Part shown: piece by piece, positions 19,232 to 28,700 of the stretch
Position numbering within the stretch: position 1 is the first letter of the stretch
Layout: each line of letters starts with the position of its first letter
DNA from: Polynucleobacter necessarius
GTDB lineage: Bacteria > Pseudomonadota > Gammaproteobacteria > Burkholderiales > Burkholderiaceae
Reading direction: 5' to 3'
Length of the DNA stretch: 64,000 bases
NCBI RefSeq assembly: GCF_900096755.1
Contig: NZ_LT615227.1
Span: forward strand, 299,019-363,018
Notes under the pieces: model-generated
The model's database searches: none
What the model saw: only the letters and a program-made list of their open reading frames with translations
What the model was told of the DNA's origin: nothing
Translations under genes and position numbers: made by a program

Positions 19232-20108
19232 TTTTCAGAAAATGTCCTACGCTCGGATAGCGTAGTGATGTTTTGAGTTCATGCAAGCGGGTGTTAGTGA
19301 CTCTGCGTGACTCGCGCATAAATGACCGCAGCATTGGGCTCACTAGCTTCTGCAACTCACTGCCGGGTAAGCGTTTCGGCCTTGCCAATCCAAACGCATC
19401 AGCTACTTCGTCAAAGTAATCACCCATTTTGGTTTCACCTCCATCACAGGCATTAATAACGCGCTGGGGTTTGCCGTGATAAACCGCCGCGCAAACCAGT
19501 CTAGCTAAATCATCACTATGAATGTGATTGGAGTAGGCATCTTCCTCAGATAACAATGCAGGTGTTTGCGCGTGAAGGCGATCGATTGGTAAACGATCAG
19601 CGGCATAAATTCCAGGTACGCGCAAAATCGTTAAAGCAACGCCATGGGCGGGTGCCCATAAACGCAGCATCCGCTCCGCATCCACCCTTCTTTTGGCGCG
19701 CTCACTTTGGGCATTGACCGGAGTTACCTCACTTACCCTTCCACCCTGGTGATCACCATATACGCCCGTAGTACTGATATAGATCAGGCGCCTGACAGCA
19801 TTGGAGCCTTGGGCTAAAATTCGAATTAGGTTGCGGGTTCGGCAATCACGATTTCCACCATTTTGAGGTGGCGCCAAATGGATGACGGTTTGAGCTAAAC
19901 CACTGAGGCGCCATAGGGTCTCTGGATGATCCAGGTTACCTAAAATAGGAATCGCGCCAGCCTCCCTCAACTCCTGAAAACGAGCTTGTTGAGAAGTGAG
20001 CGCATAAATACGATGACTTCTAGAGAGCTGCCTAGCCACCCGAAGACCAATGTCTCCGCAGCCAATAATCAGGATTGAAGGTTTGCCAAAAGATTGCATA
20101 AGTAACAT
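19212..20108 (-). CDS. NAD(P)-binding SDR/epimerase-family protein (YeeZ-like)
   Basis: A 298-residue Rossmann protein of the extended short-chain dehydrogenase/NAD-dependent epimerase group. The nucleotide-binding loop is IIGCGDIGLRVARQL near residue 15. ISTTGVYGDHQGG gives the active-site Thr/Ser and Tyr region, but the usual YxxxK is not obvious, so catalytic activity is uncertain. Similar proteins are annotated as SDR family oxidoreductase or YeeZ without an established substrate. An ATG three codons downstream is an alternative start. It converges on glnS and diverges from the flavoreductase gene. Confidence 0.8.
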   Translation of the reverse strand: MLLMQSFGKPSILIIGCGDIGLRVARQLSRSHRIYALTSQQARFQELREAGAIPILGNLDHPETLWRLSGLAQTVIHLAPPQNGGNRDCRTRNLIRILAQGSNAVRRLIYISTTGVYGDHQGGRVSEVTPVNAQSERAKRRVDAERMLRLWAPAHGVALTILRVPGIYAADRLPIDRLHAQTPALLSEEDAYSNHIHSDDLARLVCAAVYHGKPQRVINACDGGETKMGDYFDEVADAFGLARPKRLPGSELQKLVSPMLRSFMRESRRVTNTRLHELKTSLRYPSVGHFLKTISKNP

Positions 20109-20135
20109 CGTAACGATTTATTGAAAGGAATGAGA

Positions 20136-21176
20136 GTGTCTCATCAGGTCACGCTCAAAACGAGCGGCAAACAATTTACCGTCAATCCAGATGAGAATCT
20201 CCTGGAGGCCGCTCTCCGCCAAGGCATTAACTTACCCTATGGGTGCAAAAATGGCGCCTGCGGATCCTGTAAGGGCAAGATTTTAGAAGGTCAAGTAAAC
20301 CACGGTCAGCATAGTGAACGCGCCCTTAGCAAAGCCGATGAGACAGCAGGCGGGATTTTATTCTGCTGCGCCCACCCGCAGTCAGACCTATTAATAGAAG
20401 CTCGCGAAGTTCAAGGGGCTGGCGATATTGCCATTCGTAAAGTGCCTTGCCGCGTCAACACAATTAGCAAACCTAGCAGTGATGTTGCCATTTTAAAGTT
20501 GCAACTTCCGGCTGCTGAACGCTTCCAGTTCTTGGCTGGACAGTATCTCGAGTTTTTATTGAAGGATGGTCAGCGCCGGGCTTACTCGATTGCGAATGCC
20601 CCCGAACAAGAGGGTCCGCTTGAGTTACATATACGCCACCTGCCGGGCGGCTTATTTACTGATTTTGTTTTTGGCGCCGTTACTCCAGCTTTAAAAGAAA
20701 AAGATATCCTCCGCTTTGAAGGTCCTTTGGGTAGCTTTTTCTTGAGAGAAGATTCCAAAAAACCCATTATCTTTTTGGCTGCGGGCACTGGCTTTGCGCC
20801 CATCAAATCCATTATTGAACAAATGCAAATCAAAAAGATTGAGCGCCCCATTCATCTTTACTGGGGTGGACGTCGTCCCAACGATCTCTATATGAATGCG
20901 CTTTGCGAGTCCTGGGCGAAAGAAATTGCAAACTTCAAATACATTCCTGTCATTTCTGACGCCTTAGCCGAAGACCATTGGAAGGGGCGTACTGGGTTTG
21001 TGCACCAAGCCGTCATTGATGACCACCCCAATTTGAAGGACTTTCAGGTCTATGCCTGCGGAGCCCCAGCAATGGTTAATGCCGCTAGAAATGACTTTGC
21101 TGCTAAATGCCAGCTGCCAGAAGAAGAATTCTTCGCTGACTCGTTTACCAGCGCAGCGGATTTGGCTACGAGCTAA
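20136..21176 (+). CDS. 2Fe-2S ferredoxin-domain NAD(P)H:flavin oxidoreductase
   Basis: An electron-transfer protein of about 346 residues. The N-terminal plant-type ferredoxin domain has YGCKNGACGSCKG and ILFCCAHP (the CX4CX2C...C cluster ligands). Next come an FAD-binding domain with RRAYSIANAP (RxYS) and an NAD-binding domain with AAGTGFAPIKSI. This order is that of CDP-6-deoxyhexose-3-dehydrase reductase (AscD-like) and oxygenase reductases; no partner oxygenase is adjacent, so the acceptor is unknown. The GTG at 20136 is preferred because AAGGA at 20125-20129 is 6 bp upstream; TTG 20121 and ATG 20130 are in-frame alternatives. Confidence 0.87.
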   Translation: MSHQVTLKTSGKQFTVNPDENLLEAALRQGINLPYGCKNGACGSCKGKILEGQVNHGQHSERALSKADETAGGILFCCAHPQSDLLIEAREVQGAGDIAIRKVPCRVNTISKPSSDVAILKLQLPAAERFQFLAGQYLEFLLKDGQRRAYSIANAPEQEGPLELHIRHLPGGLFTDFVFGAVTPALKEKDILRFEGPLGSFFLREDSKKPIIFLAAGTGFAPIKSIIEQMQIKKIERPIHLYWGGRRPNDLYMNALCESWAKEIANFKYIPVISDALAEDHWKGRTGFVHQAVIDDHPNLKDFQVYACGAPAMVNAARNDFAAKCQLPEEEFFADSFTSAADLATS

Positions 21177-21254
21177 GTCCTGCGCGACAAAATCCATTCA
21201 GCGAGATAATAGAACCCTTATTGACCCACATTAACCTTATCACCCCAAACCAGC

Positions 21255-22448
21255 ATGAATAAGCCAGCACAAGCTATCGACACCCACTCAGTGATGTTCA
21301 TTACCCCACGCCCAGAAGTCATCATGGTTGAAGGTAAGGGCTCATGGTTGACCGATAACAATGGCAAACGCTACTTAGATTTCTTGCAAGGCTGGGCAGT
21401 GAATTGCTTGGGTCATGGCAACCAAGGCATGATTGAGGCACTGAATGCGCAAGCAAAGAAGTTAATCAACCCAAGTCCTGCGTTCTATAACGAACCCATG
21501 ATTGGTTTATCCAATCTCCTCACAGACAATAGTTGCTTTGACAAAGTCTTCTTTGCCAACAGCGGCGCCGAAGCAAATGAAGGCGCGATTAAGCTTGCAC
21601 GCAAATGGGGGCAACTCAACAAGTCTGGGGCATTTGAGATCATCACGTTTGATCACAGCTTTCATGGCCGCACATTAGCCACGATGAGCGCCTCCGGAAA
21701 ACCAAACTGGGACACAATGTTTGCCCCACAAGTAGCAGGCTTCCCAAAGGCGGATTTAAATGACCTGGAGTCCGTTAAAAAGCTAGTAACCGATAAGACG
21801 GTTGCAGTCATGCTGGAGCCTGTTCAGGGTGAAGGCGGCGTCATTCCAGCTACTCATGAATTTATGCGTGAGCTACGCAAGTTCACCAAAGAAAATAATA
21901 TTTTGCTCATCGTCGACGAAGTGCAGGCAGGCTGTGGTCGAACAGGCAGTCTCTTTGCCTACCAAAACTACGGTATCGAGCCTGACATCATGACCCTAGG
22001 TAAAGGTATTGGTGGTGGAGTACCGCTAGCAGCACTTCTGGCCACTGATGCGGTGGCTTGCTTTGTACCTGGCGATCAAGGTGGCACCTATAACGGCAAT
22101 CCTCTCATTACTGCGGTGGGCATTAGCGTCATTGAGCAATTATTAGCCCCAGGATTTTTAGAATGCGTTAAAGCAAAAGGCGAACTTCTGAAATCAGAGT
22201 TACTTAAGCTTTGCGTTGAATTTAATCTTGAAGGTGAACGAGGCGAGGGATTACTGCGTGCCTTGATGCTAGGTAAAGATATCGGCGGAAAACTGGTTGA
22301 GCTTGCACGCGATCGAAACCCTGATGGTCTATTGATTAACTCTCCAAGACCAAACTTGTTGCGCTTTATGCCAGCCCTGAATGTGTCTGATGATGAAATT
22401 CGTCAGATGTGCAATATGCTGCGCGAGCTACTCAAGGAAGTGGCGTAA
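21255..22448 (+). CDS. argD: acetylornithine aminotransferase
   Basis: A 397-residue class III PLP-dependent transaminase converting N-acetylglutamate semialdehyde to N-acetylornithine in arginine synthesis (the enzyme often also serves lysine synthesis). FANSGAEANEGAIKLARK binds PLP phosphate, VDEVQAGCGRTG carries the cofactor Asp, and the Schiff-base Lys is in TLGKGIGGGVPL. Length and domains are complete. With argG and argF also intact in this window, arginine synthesis appears retained. It converges on livF. Confidence 0.92.
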   Translation: MNKPAQAIDTHSVMFITPRPEVIMVEGKGSWLTDNNGKRYLDFLQGWAVNCLGHGNQGMIEALNAQAKKLINPSPAFYNEPMIGLSNLLTDNSCFDKVFFANSGAEANEGAIKLARKWGQLNKSGAFEIITFDHSFHGRTLATMSASGKPNWDTMFAPQVAGFPKADLNDLESVKKLVTDKTVAVMLEPVQGEGGVIPATHEFMRELRKFTKENNILLIVDEVQAGCGRTGSLFAYQNYGIEPDIMTLGKGIGGGVPLAALLATDAVACFVPGDQGGTYNGNPLITAVGISVIEQLLAPGFLECVKAKGELLKSELLKLCVEFNLEGERGEGLLRALMLGKDIGGKLVELARDRNPDGLLINSPRPNLLRFMPALNVSDDEIRQMCNMLRELLKEVA

Positions 22449-22473
22449 GACTTACTGCCACTCAACCGCCTAC

Positions 22474-23190
22474 TTATTCACCAAGGTAGGCAGTTCTCAC
22501 CCTTGAGTCTTCGAGCAACTCCTCACCTGACCCACTCAGGGTAATTAAGCCACTCTCCATGACGTAGGCCCGATTGGCCATCTGCAATGCAAGGCGGGCA
22601 TTTTGCTCAACCAACAGAATCGTCATACCGCTCGACGACAAACTCCGCACTACATCAAAAATGGTTTCGACCATGATGGGAGATAAGCCCATTGAAGGCT
22701 CATCCAGAAGTAACAATTTGGGCTGCGCCATCATTGCCCTACCCATAGCAACCATTTGCTGCTCGCCACCAGATAAGGTGCCAGCCAATTGAGATAAGCG
22801 CTCTTTGAGTCTAGGGAAGTACGAGTACACCTCTTCAAGCTTGCGCTCAATCTCCTTAGCGTCTGTTTTTAAGTAAGCGCCCATTTGGAGATTTTCCAAA
22901 ATGGTCATGCGCTTAAACACGCCACGGCCCTCCGGAACCATGCCCAAGCCGAGCTGAACTAATTCATATGCAGGCAGCTTCTTGGTTTCACGATTTGCAA
23001 AATGAATATCGCCGGCAGAAGGATTTAGCAATCCAGCAATTGCTTTAAGAGTTGAACTCTTCCCGGCACCATTGGCGCCAATTAGGGCAACCAACTCACC
23101 ATGATTGACTTGCAGATCAATACCCTTAACGGCGTTAATACCACCATAAGATAGTTGCAGACCCTTCACTCGGAGCAATGCATTTGTCAT
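22474..23190 (-). CDS. livF: branched-chain amino acid ABC transporter ATPase LivF (intact ORF in a dead operon)
   Basis: A 238-residue ABC ATPase. Walker A is GANGAGKSS near residue 37, the signature is TLSGGEQQMVAMGRA and Walker B is LLLLDEPSMGLSP. This is the LivF type, normally paired with LivG on a LivHM permease fed by LivK. Its own frame is undamaged, but livG, livM and livK next to it are frameshifted, so it very likely has no working partner. Its start overlaps the livG stop by 4 nt; with livG translation disrupted, coupled initiation should be reduced. Confidence 0.92.
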   Translation of the reverse strand: MTNALLRVKGLQLSYGGINAVKGIDLQVNHGELVALIGANGAGKSSTLKAIAGLLNPSAGDIHFANRETKKLPAYELVQLGLGMVPEGRGVFKRMTILENLQMGAYLKTDAKEIERKLEEVYSYFPRLKERLSQLAGTLSGGEQQMVAMGRAMMAQPKLLLLDEPSMGLSPIMVETIFDVVRSLSSSGMTILLVEQNARLALQMANRAYVMESGLITLSGSGEELLEDSRVRTAYLGE

Positions 23191-23966
23191 GCCGCCCCCT
23201 GACCCAGATAAGCTTTAATCACTTCGGGGTGCGCACGAACATCTGCAGGTTTGCCTGAGGCAATGACCTTGCCATAATCTAAAACAGTCAGACTATCGCA
23301 AATTCCCATGACCAAACTGACATCGTGCTCGATGAGCAAAATCGTTTTGCCGTCAGCGCGAATACGTAGCAGCAGCTCACGTAACTCCAGCTTCTCAGTA
23401 GCATTCATACCTGCTGCCGGCCTCATCTAAAGCCAAGAGTTTAGGCTCCGTAGCCAAAGCTCTGGCGATCTCCAGGCGGCGCTGATGTCCATAGGAAAGG
23501 TTGCGTGCCTGCATATTAGAAAAATCGCCAAGGCCAACGTAATCTAAGAGCGCTAGAGATTTTTCACGGATAGCCTGTTTTCTTCACGCTTAGCGGAAGG
23601 AGTACGGAAAATAGCGCCAAACAGTCCTGCATTAGATCGGCAATGACAACCTACCATGACGTTTTCAATCGCAGTCATTTCGCCAAAGAGGCGGATATTC
23701 TGAAATGTTCTAGCTAAACCTGATTTTGTTACCTCAGAAACTGACTCTGGAAAATAAGACTTGCCATTAAATAAAAAGATTCCAGAATCTGCCGGGTATA
23801 AACCCGTGATGACATTAAAAAACGTTGTCTTGCCAGCACCATTGGGTCCAATCAAACCAACGATTGCACCATGAGGAACTTGAAGGCCCACTGAGTCAAG
23901 CGCTTGTACCCCGCCAAAGCGCTTGGATACATCAGTGACATCTAAAAGTAGATGGAGTGCCGTCAT
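23187..23966 (-). pseudogene. livG: livG pseudogene (ABC transporter ATPase, two frameshifts)
   Basis: The N-terminal half reads well from ATG 23966 (Walker A GPNGAGKTTFFN; Q-loop ARTFQNIRLFGEMTAIENV) and stops early at 23553. An extra AA in the run at about 23578-23581 shifts the frame. The middle, with signature LSYGHQRRLEIARAL and Walker B LLALDE, is found only in another frame. A further +1 G at about 23418-23423 moves it again, after which NATEKLELRELLLRIR and the normal C-terminus appear. The insertions sum to +3, so ends agree but the ATPase core is scrambled. Overlaps of 4 nt with livM and livF show the ancestral operon. Confidence 0.93.
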
Positions 23967-25058
23967 TGTGCCGCCCCACTTTTTTGCCAAATACCACCAG
24001 GGCGATACAGCATGATCAGAATTAAGGCTAGGCCGTAAATTAATTGACGAATAATTTCTACGTCCACAATCACATGCCCAAATAATGCCTGCTGTAGGGG
24101 CTGTGCAATACCGCGTAAGACCTCAGGAAAAATTGCCAACAACACCGCGCCTAAGATAACTCCAGGAATATGACCAATGCCACCGAGGACCACCATGGCC
24201 AATACAACAATCGATTCCCAAAGCGTGAAGGACTCTGGCGAAACAAAGCCCTGAAAAGCGGAAAACAACACGCCAGCCACGCCGGCAAAAGAAGCGCCAA
24301 TAGCAAACGCGAGTAATTTCATATTGCGAGTATTGATACCCATCGCTTTGGCGGCGATTTCATCCTCCCGAATTGCAATCCAAGCGCGTCCTATTCTTGA
24401 ACTCTGCAAATGCATGCAAACGATCGCAACGGCAATTGCTAGCAACAGGAGAACAAATAGAACACCAAATACAAACCAGGAATCTTGATAAAGCCCAGGT
24501 CCAAGGTTTTGGCAAAGGAGATTCCAAAAAAATTGAATGGGATCAATCGCCGCAATTCCCTTGGGACCATTGGTGAGGTTTAGGGGGCGATCCAGGTTAT
24601 TCATAAAGATGCGAATAATTTCACCAAACCCCAAAGTCACAATTGCCAAATAATCGCCCCGCAATTGCAGGGTAGGCAAACCTAAAATAATTCCAAATAA
24701 AGCAGCCAAAATAATTGAGAAGACCGCAACCATCCAGGGTGAAAAATGCATTCCTTCCGGAAAAGCCGCAGCAATACTTTCAAATTGAGCAGGCAAATGT
24801 GGTGACGCCAATAAAGCAAAACTGTAGGCGCCTAATGCATAGAAGGCGATATAACCCAAATCCAAAAGACCTGCGAAGCCCACCACAACATTGAGGCCCA
24901 ATGCCAACACAATGTAGAGCAAAGCAAAATCGAGCACTCTCACCCAGTAGTTGCCCGCCAATTGTGCCAACTATCCATGGCAAGAGGAGTAAAGCAATGG
25001 CGCCAAGCCATAGATAGCTTGCTCTACTGAGATAGTTGAGTCGAATCGCCTTAAGCAC
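23963..25058 (-). pseudogene. livM: livM permease, frameshifted near the N-terminus
   Basis: Branched-chain amino acid permease LivM. The first about 36 codons (MLKAIRLNYLSRASYLWLG ... LLLPWIVGTIGG) are in one frame. The remaining about 330 residues (NYWVRVLDFALLYIVLALGL onwards, with EIIRIFMNNLDRPLNLTNGP and the EAA-like IREDEIAAKAMGINTR) are in another. A single extra G in GGCGGGC (minus strand, about 24952-24958) explains it. A downstream TTG (24970) could in principle start a 335-residue protein lacking the first helix, so this is the least damaged of the broken liv genes, but partners livG and livK are worse. Confidence 0.85.
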
Positions 25059-25989
25059 GATCAGAAACCTTCTCGCCTAATAGTCCGGTTGGCCTTAAGA
25101 CCAATACCAAAATTGATACTAAAAAGGCAAAGATGTCTTGGTAGTTTGAGCCAAACACCCCACCAGTCAGTTCGCCAATGTAACCAGCGCCCAATAACTC
25201 AATTAAGCCCAAGAGAAGGCCGCCCAACATGGCGCCCTGTAAATTTCCAATGCCGCCAAGAACAGCTGCAGTAAATGCTTTTAGCCCAGGGATAAAACCC
25301 ATATAGAAATGCACATTGCCATAATTGCTTGCAATCATGACACCAGCTAAGCCAGCTAATGCGCCGCCCAACATGAAGGTAATGGAGATAACGCGATTGG
25401 GATTGACCCCCATCAGCGCAGCAATTTGAGCTTGCTCAGCAGTCGCACGCATTGCTCTGCCCAGTTTTGTTTTCTCCACTAGAAACAATAGACCCAACAT
25501 CACTGCCAAAGCGACCATGATGATCACAATTTCTTTACCGGTAATTGTTGCGCCACTACCCCATAAATCAATCGGACTGGATGGCAGCAATTGTGGATAG
25601 GTCATTGGATTACGCGACCAAATCATCATGGCAATCGTCTGCAACAAAATAGACATGCCGATTGCTGAAATTAGAGGGGCCAAGCGAGGCGCATTGCGCA
25701 ATGGGCGATAAGCAGCGATGCGCTCAATCCAATAGCTCAAGCCCGCGCATACGGCCATGGTGACAGGTAAAACGATCAACAAGGTCAACCAGCCAGGTAA
25801 GTCGCTGGTCAGACTCAAAATTAAACGTAGCAATGACAATGACACCATTGCGCCGATCATCAGTACTTCGCCATGTGCAAAGTTAATAATGCCTAAAACC
25901 CCGTAAACCATGGTGTAGCCCAAAGCAATTAAGGCGTAAATGCTACCGAGCACTAAGCCATTAATAATTTGCTGTAGAAGGATATCCAT
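25051..25989 (-). CDS. livH: branched-chain amino acid ABC transporter permease LivH (intact ORF in a dead operon)
   Basis: A 312-residue inner-membrane permease with about eight helices. The opening QQIINGLVLGSIYALIALGYTMVYGVLGIINFAHG is typical of LivH, and the cytoplasmic EAA-like loop is RAMRATAEQAQIAALMGVNP. The frame is intact and its stop overlaps the livM start by 8 nt. LivK, LivM and LivG are all disrupted, so LivH is probably a relic ORF. A hairpin terminator lies between livK and this gene. Confidence 0.92.
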   Translation of the reverse strand: MDILLQQIINGLVLGSIYALIALGYTMVYGVLGIINFAHGEVLMIGAMVSLSLLRLILSLTSDLPGWLTLLIVLPVTMAVCAGLSYWIERIAAYRPLRNAPRLAPLISAIGMSILLQTIAMMIWSRNPMTYPQLLPSSPIDLWGSGATITGKEIVIIMVALAVMLGLLFLVEKTKLGRAMRATAEQAQIAALMGVNPNRVISITFMLGGALAGLAGVMIASNYGNVHFYMGFIPGLKAFTAAVLGGIGNLQGAMLGGLLLGLIELLGAGYIGELTGGVFGSNYQDIFAFLVSILVLVLRPTGLLGEKVSDRA

Positions 25990-26018
25990 TAGGGTTAATA
26001 AATGTATTTAGTCTTGAT

Positions 26019-26053
26019 AAAAAAATAGCACCGCAAAAGCGGCGCTATTTTTT
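26019..26053 (-). terminator. hairpin between livK pseudogene and livH
   Basis: An 11-bp stem with one mismatch (26024-26034 with 26039-26049), loop AAAA/TTTT, followed on the minus strand by a run of T. It probably attenuates transcription between the binding-protein gene and the membrane genes, a common layout in such operons. Confidence 0.8.
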
Positions 26054-26064
26054 ACAGAGGAGTC

Positions 26065-27249
26065 TTACATCTTGATGACATCAAGAACGTTTTTCTTTTT
26101 GTCTTTGAAGTCATAGAGTGTGATTACGCCTTCTTTCATATCGCCTTTGTCATCAAAAGCAATATTGCCTACCAAGCCATTCATTTTGGTATCTGGCATC
26201 GCAGTCAAGATCTTTGCCGAATCAGTTGAATTGGCACGCTTCATGGAGGAGTCTAGGAGTACGTAAACCGCATCATATAGGTAAACGATGCATAGATTTG
26301 AACGTCTGCGTTAAAGCGCTCTTTATAACGCCTCTGGAAGTCGGCGCCCCGGGCCATCTTAGATAGCGCCATACCAGCCTCTGAACAAGTCACATTGACG
26401 ACCGCCTCACCAGCCAACTCAGCGAGCTTCTCGGTGCACATGCCATCACCACCAACTACCTTTGACTTAATGCCAAGTTCAGCAGCTTGCTTGGTTAATG
26501 GGCCGGCCGCCAGTAGCATCCATCCCGCCATACATGATGACATCTATCTGGTTTACTGCCTTTTACTTTAGTCAAAATCGCCTTGTCCTTGTTATTATTA
26601 CTAGCTTCGCGTGTAACTACTTTCAAACCTGCAGCCTTAACAGTCTTTTCAAACTCATCAGCCAAACCTTTGCCATACTGACTAGAGTCATCAATGATGG
26701 CAACTGTTTTTGCCTTTAATGTATTGATAACGTAGTTAGCCAACGCCGGGCCTTGCTGTGCGTCTGTAGCAACCAATCGATAGGTAGTTTTAAAGCCTTG
26801 CTTAGTGTAATCAGGGTTAGTTGTAGATGGAGATACCTGAGTAATTCCTGCGTCGCTATAAATTTTTGACGCTGGAATGCTAGTGCCAGAATTTAAGTGT
26901 CCAACTACACCTACTACTTTTGCGTCAACCAATTTTTGCGCAACCTGGGTTGCAGTTTTAGGATCTTCTGCGTCATCCTCCGGAACCAATGTGAGCACAA
27001 CCTTTTTCCCATCAATGGTTAGACCAGATTTATTAATTTCTTCAATAGCCAAACGAGCGCCGTTCTCGTTATCTTTGCCCAAATGGGCAATAGGACCGGT
27101 CAGCGGCGCAACGTGACCAATCTGACCTCCACCCCATCGGCAGGAGCTGCAGCAGTTTTATCGCCGCCTTTTCCGCAGCCCGCCAAAATTAAAGTCGCCA
27201 CTGACAATGCAATAGCGCTCTTCATAAACATCACTTTTGATTTACTCAT
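26065..27249 (-). pseudogene. livK: livK pseudogene (branched-chain amino acid binding lipoprotein)
   Basis: It starts at ATG 27249 with a lipoprotein signal (SVATLILAGCGKGG, lipobox Cys). The mature protein is recoverable only by changing frame at four places. A shift near 27126-27136 separates the leader from GQIGHVAPLTGPIAHLGKDN. A 4-bp duplication (ATCT on +, about 26542-26549) breaks GSKPDVIMYGGMDATGG. A GGCC duplication (26501-26510) precedes TKQAAELGIKSKVVGGDG. An AT duplication (about 26275-26278) breaks the C-terminus, which ends ...KKKNVLDVIKM at 26065. The type 1 periplasmic binding fold cannot be made. The gene would have delivered Leu/Ile/Val to LivHMGF. Confidence 0.95.
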
Positions 27250-27278
27250 GTACAGCTCCTCTGTTATGAATGAATATT

Positions 27279-28220
27279 TCAGTCAACTAAATTTTTAGGC
27301 AATGAAAACGTAACATCCTCAACAACACCATCCAAAGCACGCACATGCCTTGGGCCAAACTCTTGGATACGCTGAACAATCGCTTGAGCCAAACTTTCTG
27401 AGGCCGAAGCACCTGCTGTTAAACCAACACGCCTCTTACCAGCGAACCATTCTGGCTTTAACTGCTCTGGGGCGTCCACCATATAAGAAGGTACACCCAG
27501 CTTTTCAGACAATTCACGCAAACGATTGGAGTTAGAGCTCGTCGCACTCCCCACCACAATCACTACCTCAACCTGCGGGGCCATAAATTTCACAGCATCC
27601 TGTCGATTTTGGGTGGCATAACAAATATCTTGTTTGCGAGGCTGAACAATATTAGGAAATTTTTTCGTGAGCGCCTCAACAATTTCTCGAGTCTCGTCAA
27701 CTGATAGCGTTGTTTGGGTAACAAAGGCGATCTTTTCATCGCTTGCGAAAGACAAGGAATCCACATCACTCAATTTCTCAATCAAGAAGACACCTTCTTT
27801 CACTTGGCCCATCGTCCCCTCTACTTCAGGATGACCTGCGTGACCAATCATCAATACCGTAAATCCATCTTTACACATCTTGACAACCTCAAGATGAACC
27901 TTGGTTACCAAGGGGCACGTGGCGTCGTAGACCTGCAAGCCACGCTCCTGCGCATCCTTACGGACTTCTTGAGAAACACCATGCGCGCTAAAGACAACGA
28001 TTCCACCCTTGGGAACCTTATGCAACTCTTCAACAAATACAGCACCTTTATCGCGCAATTCATTAACAACATAAACGTTGTGAACAATCTCATGTCGCAC
28101 ATAAATGGGGGCGCCAAAGCGGGCAAGCGCCTCATTGACGATATTGATAGCGCGATCCACTCCCGCGCAAAATCCACGGGGCTGAGCCATCAAAATTTCG
28201 GCGTTGTCGGTCTGACTCAT
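27279..28220 (-). CDS. ispH: 4-hydroxy-3-methylbut-2-enyl diphosphate reductase
   Basis: A 313-residue iron-sulfur enzyme, the last step of the MEP isoprenoid pathway (HMBPP to IPP and DMAPP). The three conserved cluster cysteines are in QPRGFCAGVDRAI (near residue 17), DATCPLVTKVH and KQDICYATQNRQ. HGVSQEV and HAGHPEVEG supply active-site His residues, and VVGSATSSNSNRL is the substrate-binding loop. Length is normal. It follows the FKBP gene by 3 bp, the same pairing as fkpB-ispH in E. coli. Confidence 0.96.
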   Translation of the reverse strand: MSQTDNAEILMAQPRGFCAGVDRAINIVNEALARFGAPIYVRHEIVHNVYVVNELRDKGAVFVEELHKVPKGGIVVFSAHGVSQEVRKDAQERGLQVYDATCPLVTKVHLEVVKMCKDGFTVLMIGHAGHPEVEGTMGQVKEGVFLIEKLSDVDSLSFASDEKIAFVTQTTLSVDETREIVEALTKKFPNIVQPRKQDICYATQNRQDAVKFMAPQVEVVIVVGSATSSNSNRLRELSEKLGVPSYMVDAPEQLKPEWFAGKRRVGLTAGASASESLAQAIVQRIQEFGPRHVRALDGVVEDVTFSLPKNLVD

Positions 28221-28223
28221 CTT

Positions 28224-28670
28224 TTAAAGAATGGCAACTATCTGAGCTTCAAATGTAACGGACATGCCAGCCAAGGGATGATTAAAGTCAAACCATGCGC
28301 CCTCATCATCAATCGATTGCAATACACCTGCGTACTGTGCGCCACCTGGCGCATTAAATTCAATCACATCACCCAGATTAAATTCCACATCATCATCGCG
28401 ACCTTCTTTAAGCGCCTTCAAAGAAACCCATTGCACCAAATCTTTTTTGCGCTCACCAAAGCTCTCCCCGGGCTCAAGTAGTGCACTTTTTTTCTCGCCC
28501 ACCTCAAGACCAAGCAACACTTTTTCAAAGCAAGGAGCAAATTGTCCAGAGCCCATCAGAACCGTCGCAGGACGATCGATAAAAGTATTGATGTAATCCT
28601 CCCCATTAGGCAAAGTGAGCCGGTAATTGAGAGTCAAGTAGGAGTTAGGCAAAACAGTAAGCTTGGTCAT
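28224..28670 (-). CDS. fkpB: FKBP-type peptidyl-prolyl isomerase (SlpA-like)
   Basis: A 148-residue FKBP-fold protein with the inserted-flap architecture of SlyD/SlpA. It reads MTKLTVLPNSYLTLNYRLTL at the start; GSGQFAPCFEKVLLGLEVGEKK is the FKBP core and ESFGERKKDLVQW begins the flap. It lacks the SlyD metal-binding His-rich tail, so it is SlpA/FkpB-like. The ATG at 28670 is preferred over an upstream extension that would overlap radC. It is 3 bp before ispH and divergent from the radC pseudogene. Confidence 0.88.
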   Translation of the reverse strand: MTKLTVLPNSYLTLNYRLTLPNGEDYINTFIDRPATVLMGSGQFAPCFEKVLLGLEVGEKKSALLEPGESFGERKKDLVQWVSLKALKEGRDDDVEFNLGDVIEFNAPGGAQYAGVLQSIDDEGAWFDFNHPLAGMSVTFEAQIVAIL

Positions 28671-28700
28671 AAGGTGATTGTATCTAGGCCTGCGCCTGCT

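Noticed and set aside
26253..27082. Two overlapping binding-protein ORFs as a tandem pair
   Set aside because: They are halves of one livK with frame changes at short duplications; the lipoprotein signal is in a third frame.
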